Shown: in pieces, positions 44,401-52,676 of the stretch
How the letters are laid out: each line of letters opens with the position of its first letter
How positions within the stretch are numbered: position 1 is the first letter of the stretch
Source: Diacronema lutheri
Taxonomy: Eukaryota > Haptophyta > Pavlovophyceae > Pavlovales > Pavlovaceae
Direction: 5' to 3'
Length of the DNA stretch: 64,000 nucleotides
Assembly (NCBI GenBank): GCA_019448385.1
Contig: JAGTXO010000014.1
Location: 124,001-188,000 of the forward strand
Notes under the pieces: generated by a model
Database searches by the model: none
Told to the model about the DNA's origin: nothing
The model's input: only the letters and a program-made list of their open reading frames with translations
Position numbers and translations under genes: made by a program

Positions 44401-45186
44401 CGACGCACAGCCTCGGCTGCGCGCCCGCGAGCCGCCGCACGCCGCGCTGAGCGCGACGGGCGCCCACTCAGCGTCAGAAGACGCACACGCATCCGATAGA
44501 CCAGCGGACGCCGGGGTCGGCGGACCGCCGGCGGATGGCACGTGCGGCGCGACGGTTTCAAGCGCGGCAGGCGCGGGCGCGTGCGCGGCGGCAACGGCCT
44601 GCTCGAACTTGGCGAGCACGCGCCGGTCGACCTGCGCGCCGGGCGAGTACACGCACAGCGTGCATCGGCGAAGCTCGAGGCCGTTGCGCATCCAGTGGAT
44701 CGCAGCGTCGACGAGCGCGCGCAGCATCTCGATTGGGTCGGCGCGCTGGTTGCCGCTGCCGAGCAGAGGCATCACGATGCTCTCGGTGTCGGCGGCCGCG
44801 GCGATGACCGCGCGGAACACCGCACCGACCAGCTTGGTCGACTCGGAGCGAGAGAGCTGCGCGCGCGGCTCAAAGCAGAGGAGGCGCTTGAAGCCCGCCG
44901 TTGGCTTTTCGACGGGCTTGCTCAACCAACAACCATACAGCCCGCGAAGGTCGTCTGCGGGGTCCTTGGAGCGCGCGAGCTGCGCGACCGAGATGCCTTT
45001 GTTCTCGGAGAGCGCGCCAATCAGCGTGCCGCGCACTGGGCTGTAGTCGCCGGGGAACGCCGAGAGCACGAGCACGTCGTACTCGTCCTCGCCGCCGCGT
45101 AATTGCGACAGGTCACCGAAGGCGAGCTCGATCACCGCGCCCGGTGCGAACGCCTTGGCCACTGGGATCGAGGCCGCGATCTCCAT
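41413..45186 (-). CDS. Macro-like domain plus three tandem TIR-like domains
   Basis: Intronless, 1,257 aa from Met at 45186 (an ATG at 45237 would add 17 residues). Residues about 10-200 resemble the macro-like N-domain seen with some TIR proteins: VLVLSAFPGDYSPVRGTLIG, LLCFEPRAQLS, VMPLLGSGNQRAD and AIHWMRNGLEL. Low-complexity sequence follows (200-620). Then come three TIR-like folds: about 625-735 (VDVLLVTARSS; DVVCAELF), 855-960 (YSIFISYSH; LRVFLDVNGGLRAG; AVCREELALAL) and 1050-1170 (VQLVHADAD; ATCESLL). The middle one is canonical and keeps the Cys-x-x-Glu helix of NAD-cleaving TIRs. Binding or processing of ADP-ribose-type ligands plus TIR activity is inferred. It converges on the giant gene (58 bp). 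Confidence 0.75.
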   Translation of the reverse strand: MEIAASIPVAKAFAPGAVIELAFGDLSQLRGGEDEYDVLVLSAFPGDYSPVRGTLIGALSENKGISVAQLARSKDPADDLRGLYGCWLSKPVEKPTAGFKRLLCFEPRAQLSRSESTKLVGAVFRAVIAAAADTESIVMPLLGSGNQRADPIEMLRALVDAAIHWMRNGLELRRCTLCVYSPGAQVDRRVLAKFEQAVAAAHAPAPAALETVAPHVPSAGGPPTPASAGLSDACASSDAEWAPVALSAACGGSRARSRGCASVNETSNASCADDAPTRSGSSKDAAARASSTNVSREAMADDGNAGDKGAAGAEAAIAEDVDLDMLADQLDAARLTSGVGKARLSRSIAQPRSCAGTGARAERDTHQPPAAPPSAAVECAADERKGASKARPSGAASSASRALGASLASIFRRSSYEQTGKAPVRRASGGTRAQRDDGEREEEAVAVARAASELVAEVEAEAQMAEMAVAKVEVEASGAGNAAAGRGGTRAKKPQPVRGAPARAVRAKKALATPPAPPAPIAPTAVLPATTVPQAMPVARAPMAAAAGGAAVPPPPGVAAPQFFAQLAPPPPPPPSQPLPPQGGACARAPSAVPWGCPARAPVCNSAPLHAPPPAPPPPPAPPPVATRIVDVLLVTARSSEADKAAAAAVRTLILLDSPHLVVRDATEMLAPLGVLGADGAGGDASDAIASTVRHCLRVTPLLSPAFLLDVVCAELFNHAFLLARSAMRRPSNGEAGGRAHVPTLEPIYVENAALPPYMQTVQYHDCRGAHSGAGARAVAVDRLYARLAPACFALALPPISTTGLATPRGTEHGAHTGGGGVDAQASALSDARAGGGARDDGAPAGSVLDAADNDGGYSIFISYSHAFSASARAIRELLLHLRPSLRVFLDVNGGLRAGTSWQSELYAAFDGQRPLVTLALATPPWLSSAVCREELALALARAAEGAGALCVLPIVPLGEQHRVDGRAAAGSTSALAGSVEDCLLPHGWGTCSASWHTACARTLRVLDSCRAAEPPDATAVRRTDDECARFAARAFALDPPGRAPSLPPGHSQAHVQLVHADADARIVDAWASALSAALDARRALGAVRRARTAIEVDSANVVVCCVLTENFAFDATCESLLQVSIMRQRSEGGALFSVCNAASPLSAACPRYVRLQPRLRLALALGKDGTTPDNVALDVTAAAELVADALVTRLRLREPRAAGTAADGPPPARVPLQRCAWAETRTVLVVVGEPERAEGGVCIDRLSEPSGPSTPS

Positions 45187-45247
45187 CCGTCCGGCCCGCC
45201 GCCGAGGCGCCCCTACCACTTGCTCCCCTCGCCGCACCGCGCCCGGT

Positions 45248-45296
45248 GAAAATTTAAATTTTGAGAAAAAGGATGAATTTCATAAGTAAAAAAGGA
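45248..45296. promoter_or_regulatory. AT-rich island between the divergent macro-TIR and TTC1 genes
   Basis: About 50 bp of A/T-rich sequence (AATTTAAATTTTGAG, CATAAGTAAAAAAGG) lies between the two opposite starts in a region otherwise well above 65% GC. It is a candidate shared bidirectional core promoter. Confidence 0.5.
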
Positions 45297-45314
45297 AGGA
45301 AGCCGAGACGGGCG

Positions 45315-46231
45315 ATGGCGGTAATCGAAGAGGTCGTTGAGAGTGCGCCGTCCTCCTCCGACAGTGCACCGGGCGGTAAGCTCGCGGAGGGCCGCGAGCA
45401 AGAGATGGCTGGTGCGCCGGTATCTGACGATGCGGATGACCTCGAAGCTATCGAACCCGAGTACGACATGCTCAAGGCGCAGGACGCCAAGGCTCTTGGC
45501 AACTCGCATTACTCCGCAGCCGACTGGCAGCTCGCGGCCGACGCGTACACTGAGGCGATAATGTGGGCGCCGCCCGAGGCGGAGGTGCGATGCTGCGCAT
45601 CGCATGCGGTGCGTCTGCGCGCCGACCCGCGGCGCCCTCACGCCCGCGCATCCCGCGCCGCGCCACGCCCGCGCGCAGGAGAAGGCCGTGTATCATTGCA
45701 ACCGGGCAGCGTGCTACGTCAAGCTCGGTCAGTGGGACGCCGTCGTCGACGACTGCACGAGCGCACTTGAGGCGCAGCCGCGGTACGTCAAGGCCCTGTC
45801 GAGGCGCATGCAGGCGTTCGAGGCGCTCGACAAGCCGACCGAGGCCCTCGGCGACGCGAGGCTGCTCGCCGAGATTGAGAGCACGGCTGCCGCGCGCGCG
45901 ACCGTCTCGCGGCTCGAGAAAGTAGAGGCCGAGAAGCTGGAGAGGGAAAAGGAGGAGATGATGGGTGCGCCTCGTTCCCGCCCCTGGAGCGCCTCGGCCC
46001 CTTTTCGCGCGCGCGCGCTGGCTCGCGCGCGTGCCGCGCTGCGTCGCTCGTTCTCCGCCGTGTTGCGCTGCGCCAATGGGCCCGCGCGCCCACCCGCACA
46101 CGTGCGCAGGCAAGCTCAAAGACCTGGGCAACATGTTCTTAGGGAACTTTGGCCTCTCTGTCAACAACTTTAAGGCGACGAAGGACGAGAGCACCGGGTC
46201 GTACAACATCTCGTACGACCCGAACGCGTAG
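45315..46231 (+). CDS. TTC1: Tetratricopeptide repeat protein 1 homologue
   Basis: Three exons (45315-45584, 45679-45964, 46110-46231; donors GTGCGA and GTGCGC) give 225 aa. An acidic N-terminus precedes three TPRs: AKALGNSHYSAADWQLAADA, VYHCNRAACYVKLGQWDAVV and YVKALSRRMQAFEALDKPTE. A charged helix (EKVEAEKLEREKEEMM) runs into the TTC1 signature KLKDLGNMFLGNFGLSVNNF and ends DESTGSYNISYDPNA. This C-terminal block is diagnostic. In animals TTC1 is an Hsp90/Hsp70-linked cochaperone that also binds G-alpha16. An in-frame ATG at 45273 would add 14 basic residues; 45315 was preferred because family members start near the acidic segment. Confidence 0.9.
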
Positions 46232-46347
46232 CGCTCCATTCTCATTTCTCTGTTGCACTTGTGCGGTTGTGCCTGCACCGCGCTGTTCGAAGCCCGTGAG
46301 ACGGCAGCATGCTCGGCACGCGCAGCGGTGAAGCACATATCGTGACC

Positions 46348-46367
46348 GGGGGGAGGGGGGGGGGGGG
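46348..46367. repeat. G6AG13 tract between convergent genes
   Basis: A near-pure G run in the 155-bp gap between the TTC1 and DYNC2I2 stop codons. It could form a quadruplex or be a sequencing-collapse site. Confidence 0.7.
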
Positions 46368-46386
46368 CACACAGTCCAGAAGGCGC

Positions 46387-48540
46387 CTAGTACTCGTCGC
46401 TGCCCCCGTCGTCCTCGTGCGCTCCGTCGGCGGCGGTGCCGTTTGAGGCGGCGGCGGCTTCGCCCGGCCCTCGCGCGCTCGCCACAGCCTCGCGGGCGTG
46501 CGCGCCGTCCGCGTCCGCCTTATCATCCGCATCGGCCGCCGCGGAGAGCCTCTGCACAAACGCATCGAGCCGATCTTGCTCGCGCTGCTGCACGCTGCTC
46601 AGCCGCGCGCCCAGTTTCCACAGCTTGACGTGGCCCTCGCCGTCGCCGCTCGAGAGCGTCTCGGCGAAGCGCGGGTTGAAGGCCAGCGAGAAGACCGGCT
46701 TGCCGCTCGCCTGAAGCACCTCGCTCGGCTGCAGCTGCGCGCCACCGCCCGCCTGCGCGCCCGCGCCGCCGTGCGCCATGATGGCGAGGTCGTACACGTA
46801 GATGCGGCCATCGGCGCAGCCGGCGGCGAAGACCATCGGTCGCGCGGCGGACCATGCGACGCAGAAGACCGTGCTGTTCGTCGGCGTGACGCTCAGCAGC
46901 GCGGTGCCCTGCCCGGGCGGGGAGCGGTCGGCGCGCGGCGGAGGGGCGTCAGCCGTCGGCGCACCGCGCGCTCGCGCGCAACGTCGCAGGCGCGGACGCG
47001 GCGGCGCACGCGCAGGCGCGCGCCCACCTGCAGCACGGAATGCAGCCGTAGAACGGAATCAGTACCCGCTGAGAGGAAGAGGTTTCGCGCAAAGGGCGAA
47101 TGCGCGATGGCGTACACGGGCCCGGCGTGCGGCTCGTATGTGAAGGCGATGGGCGACGGGAAGAGCGCGCTCGCGGCTGCGCCCGCCGCATAAAGGAGCG
47201 ACAGCGTCACCTCGTATTCCCGTGCGACGATCACCGCCTGCACGGCGTGGCGCGGCGTTCCGCGATGTCATCGAGGCGCGCGCGCCGCTCGCGTGCGCCG
47301 CGCGCGCCGCGGGCGTTGCGAGCGAGGCGAGCGGTGCGCGCGCGCGTACCTTTTCAATCTTCAGCTTGGTGCGCTGGTAGTCCGCGTAGGGCACGCGGCT
47401 CATCAGCTGCGCGGCGTCTGCGCTCCAAGTGAGATCGTTGCCCGCGGTGGTCACGGATGCAGGCGCGCGCTGCTCGGCGGCGTTGAGCGAGCACTTGAAG
47501 AGCAGGCCGGCCTCTGAGCCCGCGACGAAGGAAGTCGGGTCCTCCGCCGAGAACGAAAGCGCCATCCCGCCGTGCAACCGCCGGCTCCCATCCGCGGCGA
47601 CGGCTCGAGAGCCGCCAAAGGCGCGCGCGGCAGCCGCAGCGGACGGTGCGAGGAGCGTGAAGCCACCGACGGGGTGGTTGAGGCGATACGCCTCTTCGGA
47701 TGGGCGCCAGACCAGCACGCGCCCATCTGCGCCGAGCGAGACGAGCTGGTGCCCCGGCCTGCCCAGCTGCCGCACCCACCGGAGCGCGGTGACCGGCTCA
47801 TGGTGCGAATAGTCGGAGAGCGTCGATTTAAATAAGAGCGGCTCCTCATCGTTGCTCACGTCCCACAGCAGTACGTCGCCGTTGAACGAGCCGCCCGCAA
47901 GCAGTGTCGGCTCCTCCGGATGGAACGCGAGGCAAGCCGCCGAGTCCTGCAGCTCGACGATCGTGTCGGCCTTGGCCGGGTTGAGCGACCGTCGCGTCGT
48001 CGCCCATGCGCACAGCACAGATTTGCGCGCGGCCCAGTCGCGGCCGTCGGCGCCGTCGAGCACGCCGTACGCGGCCGCGACGATCGCGCCCGTGCAATTC
48101 CACGACACCGCCGTCACGCTGTCGGGCGCGCTTTCCGCAAGCCCGCCGACGTGCCGCAGCACGTGCTCGCACGCGACCGGCTCGGCACCATCGTCCCACG
48201 CGGTGGGGTCGTAGCCGTCAAAGGCGGCGGAGCGCGCGCTCTGGCAAAGCGCAGCAACTGTCTCGTTGGTCCGCGCCGCAAGGAAGCGCTCGAGCGCCGC
48301 CTCGAGCGCCGTGTCGATGCGCTCGGCCATCGGCGCGAGCTTGGCGTCCGTCGCCGTCTGCGCGTCCGCGCGCTTGAGCACCTGCACCTTTGCGTTGCTC
48401 GTGGCAATGGGCTTCGTCTCGGTGGCCGCGTCGGCGCGGTCCGCCTGCTGCCGCCAGGTTGAGCGGATGTTCACCACGCCCAGAGCTGGGTCGTCGTAAT
48501 CGGCGAGCTCCGGCTCGAACGGCTGCATCAACATCGCCAT
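46387..48540 (-). CDS. DYNC2I2: Dynein-2 intermediate chain 2 (WDR34/FAP133)
   Basis: Three exons (48540-47350, 47237-47028, 46908-46387; donors GTACGC and GTGGGC) join in phase 0 to 640 aa. The WD40 propeller carries the family's recognisable phrases: VTAVSWNCTGAIVAAAYGVL, ACLAFHPEEPTLLAGGSFNG, LSFSAEDPTSFVAGSEAGLL, SPFARNLFLSAGTDSVLRLH, RPMVFAAGCADGRIYVYD and a last HVKLWKL blade. DYNC2I2 links the retrograde intraflagellar-transport motor to roadblock and LC8 light chains, so this gene belongs to flagellum maintenance. The C-terminal 60 residues are acidic and disordered. The start codon is 47 bp from that of the divergent G-patch gene. Confidence 0.9.
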
Positions 48541-48587
48541 CGTTAACCGCCCGCCGCGGGCTTCACTTAGGAACGACGCGAGCGAAG

Positions 48588-48704
48588 ATGGGCGAGCTGC
48601 GGCCGAGCAAGTGGAGCGACCTGCCGCAGCCGCCGCCACACCCACCACCGCTGCCGCCCGCGGCGTCGCCGTACGGCGTGCCGCCGGCGTCGTTCCCCCT
48701 CGCC

Positions 48705-48751
<47 letters not shown>

Positions 48752-50523
48752 ACGCGCGCTCGGTGCGGCGCAGCCCACGCCGCCCGCGTGGCCTGGCGCC
48801 GCGCACCTCGGCGGCTACCCACAGCCGCCGCTTCACAGCGGCAGCGGTGGCTTCGTCCCGGCGCCGCCCGGCGCGCATTGGCCATTACACGCCGCTCCGG
48901 CGCCCGGCGCGCCGCAGCCGCCGTACGCCCCGCCGCCGGCACACCACATGCCGCCGACGCCTGCTCCGACTGGCTTCATACCCGCGCCCGGCGGGATCGG
49001 CCGGGTCTTTGTGCCGCCGCCGCAGGCACAGCCACCGCCGGCGGCGGTCGCGACGATCCCGCCTCCTCCACCTTCAGGCTCGGGCTTCGCGCACGGTCCC
49101 GGCGGCGTCGGCCGCGTTTTCTTCCCTCCGGCGGACAAGCAGGTGGCAAGTCGGGCGTGCACGCCCGACGCGGCCGGCGATGGCGGCCGGGCTGCGCCCG
49201 CCGCGTCCGCGAGCCGGCGGCGCTTCCGCGAGGAGGAGGCGGTGGCGGATGGGCCGAGCGAAGCGCGCGCCGAGGCCAAGGTGCCACGCCGCTCTTTCCG
49301 CGAATCGGCCGAGGGCGAGCCACCAAAGCCAACCCGTCGCCGTTTCACTGAGGAGGCAGACGACGACCGGCCCAGCGCGCACGGCACGCCTGCCAGCAAC
49401 GTTGCTAATGGCGCCGGCGGAGCCACAGGCGGCAAGGCGCGCAGGCCTTTTCGCGAGGAGGAGTCACCGGTCGCCGCTGCGCCGCTCGTGTGCGCTGTGG
49501 CCGCGCGCACGTCGCCGGCACATGCGCCCGCGAAGCCACCGGCCGAGGACGATTTGGCGAAATGGGGCCTGCTGCCGAATAACCCGCGAAGCGCGCCGCC
49601 GTTGCCCGTGCTTGCCGCACACACCGCGCTCGACGCCACGGCGCACGCGGGCGGGGGCGAGCGGCCCGGACTCGGCGCCGGACCAGCGGTGGTTGGCGCG
49701 GGCGTTGGCCCCGAGGCGCCCGCACCTCGGCTTGGCGGCCTCAACCGTTACCTGCCCCTCTCGGAGATCGCCAGGCTAACAGCGCAGGCCGGCGCGACCG
49801 AGCTGCCCGGCGGCGCGGCCGGCGCAGGCACGGTTGGCGGCGCGGCGGCGCACGGCGCGAGCGCGGACGGCGACCGTCTCGAATCTTCGAATTTGGGGCA
49901 CCAGATGCTGACGAAAATGGGCTGGGCGGAGGGGCGCGGGCTGCAGCCGGCGATGAGCGTGGAGCGCGAGGGCATCGCCGAGCCCATCTACGCGGGCGAG
50001 GTGCTCAAGCGCGGCGAGCGGCCCGGCCTTGGTCTCGGTACGGCCCGCCCGCGCCACGCCGCGCGCAGCACACGCCGGACGTCCCAGCGATGCGGCATGC
50101 AGCTCGTCTGGGTGCAGCGTCACCTCGTGCGCGGCGCGCGCCCCGCCCACAGCCGCGCGCGCCGTGTGCGAGGCCCTTCGTGCGCCGGATTGGCTCGAGG
50201 TTGGGGGGGGGGAGGGGTTGGTGCCAGCATGCGGCCGTCTAACTCCTTCGCTTCGAGCGCGCTCTCTCTGCGCCGTCCGCCACCCGCGCGCACCCCTCTC
50301 TCGGCGCGTGCTTGGCGCTGTGCCGCGCGCGCTCCCTGCGCCCCGCCCGTGCGCCGCGTGGTCCGCGCCTTCACCACCGCCAGCTCGGCAGCACACGGAG
50401 CCGGCGCGGCCCGCGCAGCCGTCGGCCGAGGGCGCCGAGTCTGTGGAGGCGTTCAGGCAGCGCATGAGCATGGCGTACGACTACCGCGCGGACTACATCC
50501 GATCGAAGAAAGGCGGGCAGTGA
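48588..50523 (+). CDS. G-patch protein with SUGP1-like C-terminus
   Basis: Two exons (48588-50042, 50419-50523) give 519 aa. The first 440 residues are Pro/Ala/Gly-rich, with repeated (P/H)GG(I/V)GRVF(V/F)PP and RR(R/S)F(R/T)E(E/S) motifs. A G-patch follows: NLGHQMLTKMGWAEGRGLQP, then IYAGEVLKRGERPGLGLG. Exon 2 adds ESVEAFRQRMSMAYDYRADY, like the short block after the G-patch of SUGP1 splicing factors. G-patches bind and activate DEAH helicases, so a role in pre-mRNA splicing is likely. No GT donor fits the phase; the GC donor GCCCGC does. Its stop is 30 bp from the stop of the convergent MATE gene. Confidence 0.75.
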
Positions 50524-50553
50524 AGCATCGGAGGTCCCTTTGAAAGAACTGTG

Positions 50554-52233
50554 TTATGCTCTAACAGTGACAGCGTCTGGCTTGCGCTTCGTGGTGAGAG
50601 CCACGTCTGCCACTACAGCCATGGGCGGCACAGCGTCGCGCGCGCGCGTCGCACCGGGATTGGCGGCAGCGCCATCCACGGCCAAGCCGTCCGCGCTGTC
50701 CTCGCCGCGCCTCACGCGCGCGCTAATGCCCGCCCAATCGGCTCGCAGGACGACAGCGAGGCAAAGCACGTCGAGCAGCGCGTAGACGGGCGTGAGCGTC
50801 GCCCAAACGCCGCGCAGCCCCGCGTCTGTGCGGAAGGCCACGAGGAGGACGGCCGGCAGCCCGATGAACCACAGAGCGAGCAGCACGCACACCGACGCAT
50901 GAAGCTGGAGGGAGAGGGCACGCACAACGCCGTTGAGCGTCATGTAGAAGCCATCGCATAGCAGGAAGACCGAGACGAGCGGCCACACCTCAAGCGTTGC
51001 ACGGAAGACCTGCGGACTCGCCTCCTCTGAGGTGAAGAAGCCAATGATGCTGCGTGCGGACAGCGAGACAAGCAACGAGTAGCTGCACACGACCGCCATC
51101 CCGGCGCCAAACGCGCAGCCCGCGACGAGCTTGGCGTGGCGCGGGCGGCCCTCGCCGATGAGCTGCCCCACGCGCACGGCGATCGCGATCGACGCGCCAA
51201 TCGGCGCCATGACCGCCATTGGCACAAGTGAGTAGGCAACCGCATGGGAGGCGAGCTGCACCTCGCCGAGCGCTCCGACGCACGCGCACACGACCTCCCA
51301 GTACCACCACTCACTCATCGACGCAACGCCCGGGATGGCAAGGCGGAGGAACTGCGCCATCCCGTCGCGCGAGAGCGCGCGGCGAAGGTCGAACCCCTCC
51401 CACGTGCCCGGCGCGTGCGGCCTGCGCAGCGCGACGTAGCCGAGCGAGAGGACGGCAAGCGCCCACATCGAGAACGCCGACGCGATGGGCACGGCGGCGA
51501 AGCCAAAGCCGAGGCGCAGAAGGAGCGCAAGGAGCGTCGGGTGGCCCAGCCACGTGACCACCGCTGTGATCGGCACAAAGGGCAGCACGATGTCCTGGCA
51601 GCCGAGGAAACGGCGCAAGACCTCGAAGAGCACCATCCCGGGCAGCCCGGGCGCGTACAGGCGCAAGAAGCGCGCGGCGAGCGCGGCGACGGCGGGCGGC
51701 TGTCCAAGTGCAAAGAGAACATGCTCCATCACTAGCCAGAGCGCAAAGCCCGGGATGAGCGCGAGCACGCAGCACACGAGGCAGCGCTGCACGAGCACGC
51801 CCACGTCGCCCAGCCGACCGCTGCCGACCGCCTGCGACGTGAGCGTCTCAAGTGCGTAGATGAGGCCGTACTGGATGCTGAGCGCAGTCAAATTGCCCGC
51901 GAGATTGGCAAGCGAGACGGCGGCCATCTCCCGGCTGCCAAGATGCTGGCCCGCAAACGCCACGTTGTACATCCAGACGAAGAAGACGTTTGCCTGAATC
52001 ATCATCGACGGAAGCGCGAGCGCGAGCATCTTGCGCACCTCCGCAGCCCAATCAAGCGCGCACGCGTCGTTCGCCGCGGCCGCGGGCTTGCCCGCGCCCA
52101 CGGACGGCTTATCCATCGCGTCGATAAACTCCACCCCATCCGCGAGCTCGACGAACGACGATCCAGGCATCGTGGATCGCGCCGCGGCCAGGAAAATCCT
52201 TAAAAAAAAGTCCTCCAGCCAATCGCCGGCCAA
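50554..52233 (-). CDS. MATE-family efflux transporter
   Basis: An intronless frame encodes 559 aa with about twelve membrane segments in two halves. Family marks are KMLALALPSMMIQANVFFVW, LETLTSQAVGSGRLGDVGVL (the MATE ETLxxQAxGAG motif) and GASIAIAVRVGQLIGEGRPR (the matching C-half motif). MATE transporters exchange organic cations, toxins or metabolites for H+ or Na+. The C-terminal 40 residues are hydrophilic. A downstream ATG at 52170 fits the family as well and would leave 74 bp rather than 11 bp to the opposite start codon. Confidence 0.9.
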   Translation of the reverse strand: MAGDWLEDFFLRIFLAAARSTMPGSSFVELADGVEFIDAMDKPSVGAGKPAAAANDACALDWAAEVRKMLALALPSMMIQANVFFVWMYNVAFAGQHLGSREMAAVSLANLAGNLTALSIQYGLIYALETLTSQAVGSGRLGDVGVLVQRCLVCCVLALIPGFALWLVMEHVLFALGQPPAVAALAARFLRLYAPGLPGMVLFEVLRRFLGCQDIVLPFVPITAVVTWLGHPTLLALLLRLGFGFAAVPIASAFSMWALAVLSLGYVALRRPHAPGTWEGFDLRRALSRDGMAQFLRLAIPGVASMSEWWYWEVVCACVGALGEVQLASHAVAYSLVPMAVMAPIGASIAIAVRVGQLIGEGRPRHAKLVAGCAFGAGMAVVCSYSLLVSLSARSIIGFFTSEEASPQVFRATLEVWPLVSVFLLCDGFYMTLNGVVRALSLQLHASVCVLLALWFIGLPAVLLVAFRTDAGLRGVWATLTPVYALLDVLCLAVVLRADWAGISARVRRGEDSADGLAVDGAAANPGATRARDAVPPMAVVADVALTTKRKPDAVTVRA

Positions 52234-52244
52234 AGGGTGGTACT

Positions 52245-52638
52245 ATGGGCGTGCTTCGCGGCATCGACCCGGTGCTCACCGCCGAGCTGCTGCACGTCCT
52301 CCGCGACATGGGGCATGGAGACAAGCTCTGCCTCTGCGATGCCAACTTCCCGGCCGCGTCGACCGCCGCGCTGACGTTGCACAAGACGCCGGTCATCTTG
52401 GCGAACGTGGACCTACCGCGTGCGCGTCACCGGTCGTATACATGGGCCCACAAGCGGGCGTGGACATGCCACCGCTTGGCCAACAGGTGCACAACGAGGC
52501 GCACGCCGCCATCGAGCGGTCGCCGTGCGGAACGACGCGCGCGTCATCGCTGGAGCGCTTCGCGTTCTACGTCGAGACGGCAACGTGATCCTGATCAAAG
52601 GGGTGATCGGTACTGATGGCTTGGACCTCAGGCCGTGA
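52245..52638 (+). pseudogene. L-fucose mutarotase (FucU/RbsD family) remnant
   Basis: The first 55 codons read well as a mutarotase: GIDPVLTAELLHVLRDMGHG, DKLCLCDANFP and VILANVDLP. After that, homology continues in a second frame (SPVVYM; AAIERSPCG; SLERFAFY) and then a third (DGNVILIKGV). About 20 and 15 residues are missing at the two switches (near 52420 and 52574), so introns cannot explain it. It therefore looks like a decayed host gene with two deletion/frameshift events; assembly error is the alternative. The intact enzyme interconverts fucose anomers. It sits between the MATE gene (divergent) and the RVSF protein gene (37 bp, convergent). Confidence 0.55.
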
Positions 52639-52676
52639 GCCGGCGAAGAGCTGTAGGTCAACCAGCCGAAGCCTGC

